Positions 36,843-47,508 are shown, counted from the stretch's first letter. The stretch: DNA of 64,000 nucleotides from Acidobacteriota bacterium (GCA_021803035.1 JAJZME010000024.1:38888-102887); one strand, 5' to 3'. Notes: a model not told the origin generated them from the letters alone. A program made the numbers and translations.

Positions 36843-38876
36843 TCACGCCAGATGCAGCGCCACCAGGCACAGGTCGATAAGCTTGATGCCAATGAAAGGA
36901 ATAATGATGCCGCCCACGCCATAGAGCAGCAGATTTTGCCGCAACAGAGCGGCGGCAGGCCGCGGCTCATACTTCACGCCCTTCAGGGCCAGCGGAATCA
37001 GCGCCACAATAATCAGGGCGTTGAAGATCACCGCCGAAAGAATGGCCGAGTGCGGAGAGTGCAGATGCATGATGTTGAGCACGCCCAGCACCGGAAACGC
37101 AACCGCAAACATGGCCGGGATAATGGCGAAGTATTTGGCCACATCGTTGGCGATCGAAAACGTGGTCAGGGCGCCGCGCGTCATCAGCAGTTGCTTGCCG
37201 ATCTCCACAATCTCGATCAGCTTGGTGGGGTTTGAATCCAGATCGACCATATTGCCGGCTTCTTTTGCGGCCTGCGTGCCCGAGTTCATGGCCACGCCCA
37301 CATCGGCCTGGGCCAGCGCCGGAGCATCGTTCGTGCCATCGCCGGTCATCGCCACCAGCTTGCCTTTGCCCTGCTCGCGCTTGATCAGGTCCATCTTGTC
37401 CTTGGGCTTGGCCTCGGCAAGAAAATCGTCCACGCCGGCCTCGCGCGCAATTACGGCCGCTGTCAGCGGATTGTCGCCCGTAATCATCACGGTGCGGATA
37501 CCCATGGCCCGCAGCCGCGCCAGCCGCTCCTTCAGCCCGCCCTTGACGATGTCTTTCAGATGCACCACGCCCAGCGCCGTGGCATTTTCAGCCACCACCA
37601 ACGGCGTGCCACCAGCGCGGGCGATCTGTTCCACGGTGTCGCGCACCTTTTGCGGCAGGGCCGCTCCCTGCGCTTCCAGAAAATTCGCAATCGCGTCCAC
37701 CGATCCTTTGCGGATCCGCGTGCCCGGCAGATTCACCCCGCTCATGCGCGTCTGCGCGGTAAACGGCACAAACTCGGCGTGCATGCCGCCCACGTCGCGT
37801 CCGCGCAGGTTGTACTTTTCCTTGGCCAGCACCACAATGGAGCGGCCCTCGGGAGTTTCGTCGGAGAGCGACGCAAGCTGTGCGGCATTGGCCAGCCGCT
37901 CATGGCTGATATCGGGCGCCGGAACAAACTCCGTGGCTTGGCGGTTGCCCAGCGTGATCGTACCGGTCTTGTCCAACAGCAGCGTGTTGATGTCGCCCGC
38001 GGCCTCCACGGCGCGCCCGCTCATGGCCAGCACGTTATATTGCACCAGCCGGTCCATGCCCGCAATGCCGATGGCCGAAAGCAGTCCGCCGATGGTCGTC
38101 GGAATCAGGCAAACCAGCAGCGACACCAGCACAAATACGGTCTGCGGCGCGTGCTCGTACAGGGCGAACGGCTGCAGCGTAACCACGGCCAGCAAAAAGA
38201 TGATGGTCAGGCCGGAGAGCAGAATGCTGAGCGCGATCTCATTGGGCGTCTTCTGGCGCGAAGCTCCTTCCACCAGCGCAATCATGCGGTCCAGGAACGT
38301 TTCGCCCGGATTCGAAGTGATCCGCACCTTGACCCAGTCGGAAAGGACCTTGGTCCCGCCGGTAACAGCCGAGCGGTCGCCGCCGGCCTCGCGAATCACG
38401 GGCGCCGATTCGCCGGTGATCGCCGATTCGTCCACTGACGCCACGCCCTCGATCACTTCACCGTCGCCGGCAATGTAATTACCCGCTTCAACCAGAATCA
38501 CGTCTCCCGCGCGCAACTGTCCGCTGGAGACCTCCTGCAGTTCTCCGCTGTCGGTATAGCGTTGGGCCACGGTCTCGCCCTTGGCCTTGCGCAGCGTGTC
38601 GGCTTGCGCCTTGCCCCGCCCTTCGGCCACGGCCTCGGCAAAGTTGGCGAACAACACCGTGAACCAAAGCCAGAGCGTGATCTGCAGATTGAAGGCAAAG
38701 CCAGGCCGATGATGCAATGTGTTCACCACCAGCAGCACGCTGGTCAATACCGAACCCACTTCCACCACGAACATCACCGGGTTCCTGACCATGAGGCGGG
38801 GATCGAGCTTGCGTACCGAATCAATTGCCGCATGGCTGAGAATTTCCGGATTCCAAAGGCTCTTTTTTTCAATCAT
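36843..38876 (-). CDS. kdpB: K+-transporting P-type ATPase subunit B
   Basis: [55 protein letters not shown]. Confidence 0.98.
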   Translation of the reverse strand: MIEKKSLWNPEILSHAAIDSVRKLDPRLMVRNPVMFVVEVGSVLTSVLLVVNTLHHRPGFAFNLQITLWLWFTVLFANFAEAVAEGRGKAQADTLRKAKGETVAQRYTDSGELQEVSSGQLRAGDVILVEAGNYIAGDGEVIEGVASVDESAITGESAPVIREAGGDRSAVTGGTKVLSDWVKVRITSNPGETFLDRMIALVEGASRQKTPNEIALSILLSGLTIIFLLAVVTLQPFALYEHAPQTVFVLVSLLVCLIPTTIGGLLSAIGIAGMDRLVQYNVLAMSGRAVEAAGDINTLLLDKTGTITLGNRQATEFVPAPDISHERLANAAQLASLSDETPEGRSIVVLAKEKYNLRGRDVGGMHAEFVPFTAQTRMSGVNLPGTRIRKGSVDAIANFLEAQGAALPQKVRDTVEQIARAGGTPLVVAENATALGVVHLKDIVKGGLKERLARLRAMGIRTVMITGDNPLTAAVIAREAGVDDFLAEAKPKDKMDLIKREQGKGKLVAMTGDGTNDAPALAQADVGVAMNSGTQAAKEAGNMVDLDSNPTKLIEIVEIGKQLLMTRGALTTFSIANDVAKYFAIIPAMFAVAFPVLGVLNIMHLHSPHSAILSAVIFNALIIVALIPLALKGVKYEPRPAAALLRQNLLLYGVGGIIIPFIGIKLIDLCLVALHLA

Positions 38877-39003
38877 GGTTCATCCATCCAGTAGTTTCGA
38901 GTCAGCTTCGAGTTATCGGTTGGTCGTCCTTCTCGCTATCGCTCTTCGCTCCCCGCCCACAGCTCGCCGCTCCGTGTCGCCTGCGGTCGGCGGATCGAGG
39001 AAA

Positions 39004-40731
39004 TCAGGAGAACATCTTTCCGGCGTGCAGCAGCAGTTGTTCGAGAATCGGCCCCAGGCTCAATGCCGGGAAGAACGTCAGCGCGCCGACGATCAGAATC
39101 ACGCCCGTCAACAGGACGGTGAACAGCGGCGTATTGACCGGAAAAGTTCCCGGCGATGGCGGCACGCTCTTCTTCTGCGCCAGGTTTCCCGCCAGGGCCA
39201 GCACCGGAATCATCATCAGGAAGCGGCCCATCAGCATGTCAAAGCCCATCGCGATGTTGTACCAATTGTTGGCCGATAGGCCGGCGAAGGCCGAGCCATT
39301 GTTGGCAGCTCCGGACGTGAACGCATAGAGAATCTCTGTAAATCCATGCGGCCCGGGGTTGGCAATGCTGGAGAGCCCTGCCTTGGTGAGCACCGAAATG
39401 GCGGTGAAGGTGAGAATAATCAGCGGAAAGATGAGCGCATAGAGCATCGCCATCTTCACGTCGTAACTCTCGATCTTCTTGCCCAGATACTCGGGCGTTC
39501 GGCCCACCATGAGGCCGGCGATGAAGACCGCCAGCACCACAAAGATGAGCATGCCGTACAGGCCCGAGCCCACCCCGCCGAACACCACTTCGCCGAGCAT
39601 CATGTTGACCAGCGGCATCATTCCGCCAAGAGGCGTGTAACTGTCGTGCATGCTGTTAACCGCCCCGGTGCTGGTGTCTGTGGCCACTGTGGCGAACAGT
39701 GCGCTGTCGGCAACCCCGAAGCGTACCTCCTTGCCCTCCATGTTGCCGCCCGGCGATGTCGCTGTGGCTGTCTGCTGTGCCCCGTGTATCAGGGGATTAG
39801 GCTGTGACTCGGCCCAGTAGGCTACCGCAAAGCTGGCCGTGAACAGGATGAACATGGCTGCCAGCACGGCCCGGCCGTGACCGGGCGAACCCGTCATCCG
39901 GCCCAGCGTATACGTAAGGCCGGCGGGAATGAGCAAGATCAACAGCATCTCAAATTCGTTCGTCAGCGGCGTAGGGTTCTCGTAGGGATGGGCGCTGTTG
40001 GCGTTGAAGAATCCGCCGCCGTTGGTGCCCAACTCCTTGATGGCCTCCTGGGAGGCCACAGGCCCTTGCGCAATGGTCTGAACTTGCGCCGGATTTTGAA
40101 GCGGGTGAGCCGTCGTATAGGAATTAAAATTCTGCGGCACGCCCTGCGCCACCAGAAACAGGGCGCCGATGATCGACACGGGCAGGAGCACATAGAGGAT
40201 CGTGCGCGTCATGTCCACCCAGAAATTGCCGATGGTTCTCGAAGCCGTCCGTTTGATGCCACGAACCAGAGCCACCGCGACCACGATACCGCAAGCTGCC
40301 GACCAGAAGTTATGCGTCGCCAGGCCCGCCATCTCCGTCAGGTAGCTCATGGTGGTCTCAGGCGTGTAAAACTGCCAGTTGGTGTTGGTCGTGAAGCTGG
40401 CGGCGGTGTTCCAGGCCAGCACCGGCGACACGCCGGCCAGATGTTGCGGATTGAGCGGCAGCAGTTGCTGCAGACGTTCCAGAGCGTAGGTCAGCAGCAT
40501 GCTTACGACGGAAAATCCCAGCAGCGCTCCGGCGTACTGCCGCCAGTTCATCTCCCGTTCAGCATTGACGCCGCACAATCTGTAGATGAGACGCTCGCAG
40601 GGCCGCAGCACCGGGTCAAGCCAAGTGCGCTCACCCTCAAGCACGCGAGCCAGATAAGCGCCTACCGGCCGCACGGTTGCAAGCAGAATCGCCGACAAAA
40701 TGGCAAACTGCACCCATCCGTTTGCAAACAT
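39004..40731 (-). CDS. kdpA: K+-transporting ATPase subunit A
   Basis: MFANGWVQFAILSAILLATVRPVGAYLARVLEGE; SFTTNTNWQFYTPETTMSYLTEMAGLA; ELGTNGGGFFNANSAHPYENPTPLTN. Confidence 0.97.
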   Translation of the reverse strand: MFANGWVQFAILSAILLATVRPVGAYLARVLEGERTWLDPVLRPCERLIYRLCGVNAEREMNWRQYAGALLGFSVVSMLLTYALERLQQLLPLNPQHLAGVSPVLAWNTAASFTTNTNWQFYTPETTMSYLTEMAGLATHNFWSAACGIVVAVALVRGIKRTASRTIGNFWVDMTRTILYVLLPVSIIGALFLVAQGVPQNFNSYTTAHPLQNPAQVQTIAQGPVASQEAIKELGTNGGGFFNANSAHPYENPTPLTNEFEMLLILLIPAGLTYTLGRMTGSPGHGRAVLAAMFILFTASFAVAYWAESQPNPLIHGAQQTATATSPGGNMEGKEVRFGVADSALFATVATDTSTGAVNSMHDSYTPLGGMMPLVNMMLGEVVFGGVGSGLYGMLIFVVLAVFIAGLMVGRTPEYLGKKIESYDVKMAMLYALIFPLIILTFTAISVLTKAGLSSIANPGPHGFTEILYAFTSGAANNGSAFAGLSANNWYNIAMGFDMLMGRFLMMIPVLALAGNLAQKKSVPPSPGTFPVNTPLFTVLLTGVILIVGALTFFPALSLGPILEQLLLHAGKMFS

Positions 40732-40732
40732 A

Positions 40733-40828
40733 TTAAAATTTCTCCGGGAAAAGCAGCGTTGCCGCCAGATACCCAAACAGCAAAACCGAGAGAACCACGG
40801 CAATCAAGGAAAGAATGGCACTATGCAT
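40733..40828 (-). CDS. kdpF: KdpF small membrane subunit (31 aa)
   Basis: Hand translation: MHSAILSLIAVVLSVLLFGYLAATLLFPEKF*; directly upstream of kdpA. Confidence 0.85.
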   Translation of the reverse strand: MHSAILSLIAVVLSVLLFGYLAATLLFPEKF

Positions 40829-40831
40829 CGG

Positions 40832-40918
40832 CTACCTCAATTTCTGGCACGCTTTGACATAAAGAAAAGCCACGGCAAAGAAGCCAACCGTGCAGAGCAA
40901 CATCAGCGCATCCTGCAT
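40832..40918 (-). CDS. 28-aa single-TM microprotein upstream of kdpF
   Basis: MQDALMLLCTVGFFAVAFLYVKACQKLR*; 3-bp gap to the kdpF start. Confidence 0.7.
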   Translation of the reverse strand: MQDALMLLCTVGFFAVAFLYVKACQKLR

Positions 40919-41194
40919 GACAGATCTCCAAAAATTTGGCCGGGGCGTTCCCAGCCCGGTTGCTGCTGCGAAGACCTCGCACAATTCAGATCCGCGCCGC
41001 CGCTTCATCTGCGGCTCTGATCCGAAGCCTCGTGTGCTCTGTCTTGGCCGCAGGGTGTTGCGTACCAAAGTCAGTTTCCACGTTCTTCTGTTTCAGTATC
41101 GAAAGGAATTCCTAAAGAAGGCATAAAGACAGCGGGCGCCTTTAAGATATTTAAAATCAATTAAGAAGAGCTGCCCGTTTCAGGAGCAGCCCCC

Positions 41195-41707
41195 CTATTG
41201 GGGATTCGGGAAATCCATCGGGTATGTCGTGGGAGTCGTCACGTTCCCGTTATACGACCTCTTCATGTTCTTTTCAACGTTTCGCGCGAGCTTTTCGATT
41301 TGGGCCACCTTCTGAATCTGCCTTTTGCTCAGCGCCCCGGGCCTGGACTGGCCGATTTCGGCGTTCAGCTCCGCCGCCAGACTGAGCAGCTTCTGGGTGT
41401 CTTTAATCAAGGCCTTTTGCCGCAATGCCCTGAGTTGGCGCAGCACCATCGCCTTCTGCGTTGGATCGCCGCCGATATCGGGATAATGATGGGTTGGTTG
41501 CGGCCATTTCTGGATGTCCGGGAAGGGCGACTGCGGCGTGGAATAGCCCGGGTATCGTGAGTCGGGATACGGAGTCTGACTCTGTGCGGGGAGCGCCGCG
41601 TATAGCACCATACCCAGACTCCCCAGAAAAATCCACAAACTAAACCGTGTGATATACGCTGATCCGCCTCTCTTCTGGCAGCCTGCGTTCTCTTGCCGCG
41701 CTTTCAT
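41195..41707 (-). CDS. Small secreted helical protein, paralog A
   Basis: Signal-anchor-like N-term FSLWIFLGSLGMVLYAALPAQSQ; C-term LLSLAAELNAEIGQSRPGALSKRQIQKVAQIEKLARNVEKNMK shared with 42396-42863. Confidence 0.75.
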   Translation of the reverse strand: MKARQENAGCQKRGGSAYITRFSLWIFLGSLGMVLYAALPAQSQTPYPDSRYPGYSTPQSPFPDIQKWPQPTHHYPDIGGDPTQKAMVLRQLRALRQKALIKDTQKLLSLAAELNAEIGQSRPGALSKRQIQKVAQIEKLARNVEKNMKRSYNGNVTTPTTYPMDFPNPQ

Positions 41708-41751
41708 GACGAGCCCTTCGTTTCACCTGCACGCAGGCGTGGGAGAAACCG

Positions 41752-42180
41752 CTACTTCTTCTCTGCCACGGGCTGCGCTTGTTGCCGTATCTTATGTGCC
41801 AACTCCTTGATCTGGCCTGCCTTGCGAAGTACGCCGAGCGACAACGTCTGGTTGGAGTCGGTCTTTTCCATCGCTGCCTTCAATTCCTTGGCCAGCTTGA
41901 GCAGATCAGCGCACTCATCCGCCACCTGCGACTTTGCCGGATCTGCCGGCGCTGCCGCATCGGCCGGCTTTTGAGCCGCCTTGGCCGCAGGAGCCTCTTG
42001 CGGTGCGGGAGCCTGCTCAACAGCCGGCGCTTGCGCCTTTTGCCCGCCGCTCTTCACCGGCGCCTGTGCACAAACCTGCGCCGCCGCAAAAACAGCTACG
42101 GCAGCGATGGCGTGAAGTGCCAGGCCCTTCAGCCGATAGAGGCGCCAAGGCGTCGTCGCATTGGAGCCAGAAAGTCTCAT
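41752..42180 (-). CDS. Small secreted helical protein, paralog B (Ala/Pro-rich)
   Basis: Signal-like LKGLALHAIAAVAVFAAAQVCAQ; C-term DLLKLAKELKAAMEKTDSNQTLSLGVLRKAGQIKELAHKIRQ resembles the neighbours. Confidence 0.7.
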   Translation of the reverse strand: MRLSGSNATTPWRLYRLKGLALHAIAAVAVFAAAQVCAQAPVKSGGQKAQAPAVEQAPAPQEAPAAKAAQKPADAAAPADPAKSQVADECADLLKLAKELKAAMEKTDSNQTLSLGVLRKAGQIKELAHKIRQQAQPVAEKK

Positions 42181-42395
42181 GAATGTTGAGAGGATTATAG
42201 GCCCAAATCGCACCGATGCAACAAAACTTTTTTTCGGGCGACCGGCTGCGCAATATTGATTCAGCCTGCCGCGCCGCGCTGCTCACGTCGCAACCTCAAT
42301 CCCGGCTCTGCGGAATCCCGCGCAACATGCGGCGAAGGACTTTATTTACTGCGGATTCGGAAACTCCGCGGGATTGGGATATGGCGCCGCGGCAC

Positions 42396-42863
42396 TCACG
42401 CTCCACCGTTCCCGCCATACGACATTTTCATGCTCTGCTCAAAGTTTTGCGCGAGCTTTTCGATTTCGGCCACCTTGTGAAGCTCCTCCTTGCTGAGGGA
42501 GCCGGGCCTGGACTGGGCGATTTCGGCGTTAAGCTCCGCCGCCAGCTTGAACAGCTTACGGGAGTACGTGATCAAGGCCTTTTGACGCAATTCTCTGAGC
42601 TCATGCAGCACCGTCGCCTCCTGGATCGGATCGCTAATGTTGGGAAAAGGAAACCCTGCCTGATCCCATGTCTGCCTGTCGGGGACAGACCAACCCGGTC
42701 CTTTATTATTCGGGCTTCCCTGCGAGGGAACCTGGCTACAGGTGGGGAGCGCCGGCCATAGCACCATACCCAGACTCCCCAGTAAAATCCACAAACTGAA
42801 ATGTGCGATATACCCTGATCTGCCCCGCTTCTGGCAGCGAACTTTCTCTTGCCCCGGTTTCAT
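42396..42863 (-). CDS. Small secreted helical protein, paralog A'
   Basis: MKPGQEKVRCQKRGRSGYIAHFSLWILLGSLGMVLWPALPTCSQ...KLFKLAAELNAEIAQSRPGSLSKEELHKVAEIEKLAQNFEQSMK; near-paralog of 41195-41707. Confidence 0.75.
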   Translation of the reverse strand: MKPGQEKVRCQKRGRSGYIAHFSLWILLGSLGMVLWPALPTCSQVPSQGSPNNKGPGWSVPDRQTWDQAGFPFPNISDPIQEATVLHELRELRQKALITYSRKLFKLAAELNAEIAQSRPGSLSKEELHKVAEIEKLAQNFEQSMKMSYGGNGGA

Positions 42864-42890
42864 GACTTGCCCTTTATGTCCCTTGCACGC

Positions 42891-43010
42891 CGGCGCTCCG
42901 CACCGGCGCCGCCGCAAAGACACCCACGGCGGCAATGGCATGAAGTGCCAGGCACTTCAGCCCATAGAAGCCCCACGGCGTCGCCGCACAGGAGCCGGAA
43001 GGTCACAAGA
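42891..43010 (-). pseudogene. Decayed 5' remnant of a second copy of paralog B
   Basis: Nucleotide similarity to the start of 41752-42180 and its leader (CGCCGCCGCAAAgACa..; gaatgttgagag); start codon changed (cat to cac) and gene body missing. Confidence 0.65.
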
Positions 43011-43137
43011 ATGTTGAGAGAATTTTAGGCCCAAATTGCGCCGGTGAAACAAAATTTTTTGCCGGGGACTGCGCAATCCTCCTTCAAATTGCCGCACCGC
43101 GCCGCTCACGTTCTACTCTGATTGCAGGAGCTTCAGG

Positions 43138-44094
43138 ATGATCTGTTACTCGCCGGCGTCTCTTGGGGACTGGTATGCGGTCGGAGGCATTTTCACAAAG
43201 ATTCTCAACGGCTGGTCTGCCGATCTGCAGAGCTTCGCGCGCGACAAGCTGCCCCGCCTGATCGCGGTTGCCCTGATCGCCTTTCTGCTTGTTCAACTTC
43301 TCAGGTTGATCACCCGGCGCATGATCCACGTGGCCGAAAGGCACGCCGCGGGCGTCGAGCGCGTGGCGCCCGTGAAGACGCTGGCCGGCGTCATTCGCGC
43401 CACCGGGCTGGCGGTCATCGCCGTCATTACGGGATTGCAGTTTATGGCCGCCATAGGCGTCAATCTGGCTCCGTTGCTGGCTTCCGCGGGCGTCGCCGGC
43501 ATCGCCATCGGCCTGGCCGCGCAGACCATCGTCAAAGATGTCCTCAACGGCATACTGATTCTCGTCGAGGGCCAGTTCAACCTGGGAGACCCCATCAAGG
43601 TAGCCGGAATCACAGGCGTCGTTGAGGCCATGACCCTGCGCACAACCACCGTCCGGGACGTCGACGGCTCGCTCACCGTCATTCCCAATTCGCAAATCAC
43701 GACCGTCGTCAACATGAACGCCGGCTTCTCGGTAGCCACCGTCAACGTCAGCGTGGACTTCTCCGCCCACCCCGACGAAGTAACCGGGCTGCTCAAAAGC
43801 GTCGCCATGGATGTGCGCAACAGCGAAGCATTCAAGACACTCTTTACCGAGGATCCGCAGGTTCTCGGAGTGGACGCGGTCAAAGGCTCGGAGGTGATCT
43901 ATTCCGTGGTCTTCAAGACGCTTGCCAACAAGCAATATGCGCCGGCACGGGAGTTCCGCCGCCAGATGCGGCTGGCGCTCGAAGAACATCATCTCCTGCC
44001 TGGCGATCCCTATCGCGTCCTCGGTTCCTCCGGCTCTCCGGCCAAAGGCATTGCCGCCGCGGCACAGAGGGAGCAATCGGCGAGCGCCGGATAA
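43138..44094 (+). CDS. MscS-family mechanosensitive channel
   Basis: GVAGIAIGLAAQTIVKDVLNGILILVEGQFNLGDPIKVAGITGVVEAMTLRTTTVRDVDGSLTVIPNSQI. Confidence 0.95.
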   Translation: MICYSPASLGDWYAVGGIFTKILNGWSADLQSFARDKLPRLIAVALIAFLLVQLLRLITRRMIHVAERHAAGVERVAPVKTLAGVIRATGLAVIAVITGLQFMAAIGVNLAPLLASAGVAGIAIGLAAQTIVKDVLNGILILVEGQFNLGDPIKVAGITGVVEAMTLRTTTVRDVDGSLTVIPNSQITTVVNMNAGFSVATVNVSVDFSAHPDEVTGLLKSVAMDVRNSEAFKTLFTEDPQVLGVDAVKGSEVIYSVVFKTLANKQYAPAREFRRQMRLALEEHHLLPGDPYRVLGSSGSPAKGIAAAAQREQSASAG

Positions 44095-44245
44095 ATGAAC
44101 CGTTCACGCCTGAACGCTCCCGCTGTAGCCCACCGCGAATTTGCGCAATGATCCGGTCAAGAGCTGCGTGATCCAAACTAGCCCTGCCAACCCCGCCAGC
44201 TCCCCTGCCGCAGCGCAAAGAGAGCTGCGTATTGCGGCGGCTGCC

Positions 44246-46384
44246 CTAGCTCTCCGGCTGCAGCGCGCGCCGCACTGCTTCCGCATCCGTAACCGGGGGC
44301 AGGCAGGTGCGCCCGCGGCAGACCAAAGCCCACGCTGCGGCTCCGGCTGGCGCAGGCGCCTGCAGCAAAACCTCTTCGATGGCTTCCGGCAAGCCGCCGG
44401 GGACCAGCCGCGATGGCGCGATGCGCATCACCGTCCTGTTAACGGCATAGCCGCTGGCGGCTGCCGCCTCAAGCTGCTCCGCCTCAGGCCCCGAGCCGGT
44501 GACGATCACCTGCACCGGATCGAGGAGCAGGCGTTCGAGTGCCAGCCCGTAGCTGCTGGCAAAAAGACCCAGGCGCTCCACCACGCCGGCAAAACACGCC
44601 AGCGTGTCCTCGGCAATCTCGCGATATTCCCTGCGGCCGCTCAGCGCTTCCAGCCGCACCAGCGCCGCTGCTGCCGCGGGATTACCGGCAGGCGTGGGGG
44701 AATCCTGCAATGGCTTGCGCTGCGTGCCCAGCGCACCCAGCGGTGCCACGCCAACCGGCGCGGCTGTGTCGAAGAATCCACCCGATGCGCGGTCGTGGAA
44801 TGCGGCGATCATGGCGTCGGCCAGCTTCTCGGCGGCGCGGTAGTAGCTCATTTCGCCGCTGGCAATCCATGCGTCGACACATGCATGCACTGTAAAGGCA
44901 TAGTCGTCCAGCGTCGCCGGCGGCTGGTCCAGAGGGGTTTCGCCTTCCGGATAAGCGATGACATGGCGGAGCGCGGATTCGCCATCCCAGCCTGCGCCCA
45001 GCAGCCGGTCCAGCGTGCGCAGCGCAAAGTCCCGCGCCGGATCCATGCGCAACACACGCGCCGCTTCCAAATAAGCTGATGCCGCCATCGCATTCCAGCT
45101 TGTGTAAAGCGTTCTGTCGATAAACGGCGTGGGCCGTTCGGCGCGGGCGGCCAGCAGCTTGCTGCGCGCAGCATCGCGCAGCGCGCGCAGCGTCTCCAGG
45201 CTTCGGCCTTCCCGCGCGGCCCGCTCTTCCAGCGTCTCATTGACGTGCAGTACATTCTTGGCCGGGTTGTGGTGCATGTCGCCCACTTCGCCGATGTCCC
45301 AGTAACCGGCTGCAAACGCGAACTCCTCCGGGCTCAGCACCGCGCGGGCCTCGGCCGCGGTCCAGGTAAAGTAGTCGCCGTCGTCATCCAGACCCACATC
45401 GGCATCCTGCGAAGCGTAAAAGCCGCCGCGCTCCCGGTCGGTCATCGTTGCATCCAGCCAGCCCATCATGTGCAGCGCCGTTTCGCGAAAATCGTCACGC
45501 CCCAGGCTCTGGAATCCGTGCACATAGTTGCGCAGCAGCTCGGAGTTGTCATAGAGCATCTTCTCGAAGTGCGGCACAATCCAGTGCTCATCCACCGAGT
45601 AACGATGGAACCCTCCCGCAAGCTGGTCGTAAACTCCGCCGCGCGCCATCTTTTCCAGCGTGATTTCAGCGGCTTCCCGGGCGCGCGCGTCGTCGCGGCT
45701 CGCCCCCAGATGCAGCAGCAGGTCCAAGGCTGAAGGATGCGGAAACTTCGGCTGCCCGCCAAAGCCGCCGTTATCCAGGTCGAAGGTGCTCAGCGCCGCG
45801 GAGGCAATTTTGTCCGTGAGCGCCCGTGTCAGTTCGCCGCCGCCTGGGAAGCTTTCGTTCCCTTCAATCGCCGCCATAACATTGCTGGCGGCCTCCAGGG
45901 CTTCATCGCGGCGTTCGCGCCACACCTGCGCCATGGCCAGCAGCACCCGCCCAAAGCCCGCGCGCCCATAGCGGTCGCTGCGCGGAAAATAGGTGCCGCC
46001 GTAATAAGGCCGGCCATCGGATGTCAAAAATCCTGTCAGCGGCCAGCCGCCCTGCCCGCTGATGGCCGACACCGCCGACTGATACCGCGCATCCACGTCC
46101 GGGCGCTCGTCGCGATCCACCTTCACCGCCACAAAGTTCCCGTTGATGATGGCGGCAATCTCCGGGTCCTCGTATGACTCGCGGTCCATGACGTGGCACC
46201 AGTGGCACCACACCGCGCCGATGTCGAGCAGTATGGGCTTGTCCTCGGCCTGAGCGCGGGCAAATGCAGCCTCGCCCCATGCATGCCAGCCGACAGGCTG
46301 ATGACGCGCCGAGCGCAGATAAGACGACGCAGCGGATGCAAGCTGATTGATTGCACCGGAGGTTGGGGAAGCATCCTGGGGCAT
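44246..46384 (-). CDS. Thioredoxin-domain protein of the DUF255/YyaL type
   Basis: PVGWHAWGEAAFARAQAEDKPILLDIGAVWCHWCHVMDRESYEDPEIAAIIN; GGTYFPRSD; GGVYDQLAGGFHRYSVDEHWIVPHFEKMLYDN. Confidence 0.93.
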   Translation of the reverse strand: MPQDASPTSGAINQLASAASSYLRSARHQPVGWHAWGEAAFARAQAEDKPILLDIGAVWCHWCHVMDRESYEDPEIAAIINGNFVAVKVDRDERPDVDARYQSAVSAISGQGGWPLTGFLTSDGRPYYGGTYFPRSDRYGRAGFGRVLLAMAQVWRERRDEALEAASNVMAAIEGNESFPGGGELTRALTDKIASAALSTFDLDNGGFGGQPKFPHPSALDLLLHLGASRDDARAREAAEITLEKMARGGVYDQLAGGFHRYSVDEHWIVPHFEKMLYDNSELLRNYVHGFQSLGRDDFRETALHMMGWLDATMTDRERGGFYASQDADVGLDDDGDYFTWTAAEARAVLSPEEFAFAAGYWDIGEVGDMHHNPAKNVLHVNETLEERAAREGRSLETLRALRDAARSKLLAARAERPTPFIDRTLYTSWNAMAASAYLEAARVLRMDPARDFALRTLDRLLGAGWDGESALRHVIAYPEGETPLDQPPATLDDYAFTVHACVDAWIASGEMSYYRAAEKLADAMIAAFHDRASGGFFDTAAPVGVAPLGALGTQRKPLQDSPTPAGNPAAAAALVRLEALSGRREYREIAEDTLACFAGVVERLGLFASSYGLALERLLLDPVQVIVTGSGPEAEQLEAAAASGYAVNRTVMRIAPSRLVPGGLPEAIEEVLLQAPAPAGAAAWALVCRGRTCLPPVTDAEAVRRALQPES

Positions 46385-46470
46385 GGGCTGAGAATACACG
46401 CCCTCATCCCACCATTGCCAGCGCCGCCCCAGTCGCTTCCCTGCTGGTGAAACGGCGCCTGCACCCGCGC

Positions 46471-47508
46471 TCAGGCGAGAAGCTGCTTGCCTACCTTGAC
46501 GTACAGCTCCACCGCTTCCAGCAGCTCCTTCTTGGCCAGCTTCTCATGCGGCGTGTGCGCCACATGAATGGAGCCGGGACCGAGCAGCAGCGGCTCTCCC
46601 CAGTTGGAAAGCTGCGGAATGTCGGTGGTGAATTTGGCGATCATGGTCGGCAGGCCGGGAACGGCGCGCAGGCGGGCAAAGGGAATCTCCAGCGTGAAAT
46701 CCACCTCGGCCAGCTCCCCGGCGGCATCCATCAGCGCAGCCCGCACCGGCGCGGAGTCGCCCACCAGCCGGACCAGCACCTGCGCCTCGGCCTTGTCGGC
46801 AATCACGTTCGGTGCATAGCCGCCATGAACCTGGCCGATGTTGAGCGTGCTGGGGCCAACATCTTCCGTAACCGGCAGTTTGAGCGCCAGCAGCCGGGCC
46901 AGCACTTCCACCAGCTTGTGCACGGCGCTGTCGCCCAGCTCGGGATAGGCCGAGTGCGCCATCTTGCCCTTGGCGCGAAAAACTGCCCGCAGCGCCCCTT
47001 TCGAGGCCAGCGCAAGCCGGTTGTCCGTGGGCTCGCCGTTAATCAGGAACCGGCTGCCCTTCGACGTCAGATTCGCGGCCTTGGCGCCTGCCGAGTCACG
47101 CTCTTCGCCCGAGACAAAAAGCAGCCCAACCCGGAATCCGTCCGCCCTCAGAATTTCCGCGGCTGCGGTTTGCGCGGCAATAATCCCCTTCGCGTCGCAA
47201 ACGCCCCGGCCGTAAATGAACTCCGCATCCTCGAAGAAAGGAATGAAGGGTGGAACCGTGTCCATGTGGGTGGAAAAAACCAGATCGGGAGTCTGCCCCG
47301 TCACGCCCGCGTAGACGTTCCATCGGGAGCCGTCACCAACGCTTTCCGGTGGTTGTGGCACCGGAGTTTTCTCCACGGCCCAACCCCGGCCGGCGAGGAA
47401 ACTGGCCAGGAACTCGCCCACCGCGCCTTCGTGGTAAGTGATGGACTCAATTTCGCATAGCTGCTGTGTGAAGCGGATTGGGTCAAGAGGCAAACGATCG
47501 GACATGAT
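46471..47508 (-). CDS. M20 family deacetylase/peptidase (ArgE/DapE/LysK-like)
   Basis: VFSTHMDTVPPFIPFFED, IYGRGVCDAKGIIAAQ, FVSGEERDSAGAKAA. Confidence 0.88.
   Translation of the reverse strand: MMSDRLPLDPIRFTQQLCEIESITYHEGAVGEFLASFLAGRGWAVEKTPVPQPPESVGDGSRWNVYAGVTGQTPDLVFSTHMDTVPPFIPFFEDAEFIYGRGVCDAKGIIAAQTAAAEILRADGFRVGLLFVSGEERDSAGAKAANLTSKGSRFLINGEPTDNRLALASKGALRAVFRAKGKMAHSAYPELGDSAVHKLVEVLARLLALKLPVTEDVGPSTLNIGQVHGGYAPNVIADKAEAQVLVRLVGDSAPVRAALMDAAGELAEVDFTLEIPFARLRAVPGLPTMIAKFTTDIPQLSNWGEPLLLGPGSIHVAHTPHEKLAKKELLEAVELYVKVGKQLLA

Noticed and set aside
37021-38478. 485-aa plus-strand ORF opposite kdpB
   Set aside because: Antisense shadow of a highly conserved P-type ATPase; no recognisable motifs.
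43084-44076. 330-aa minus-strand ORF opposite the MscS gene
   Set aside because: The opposite strand encodes a clear MscS channel; this translation has no family features.
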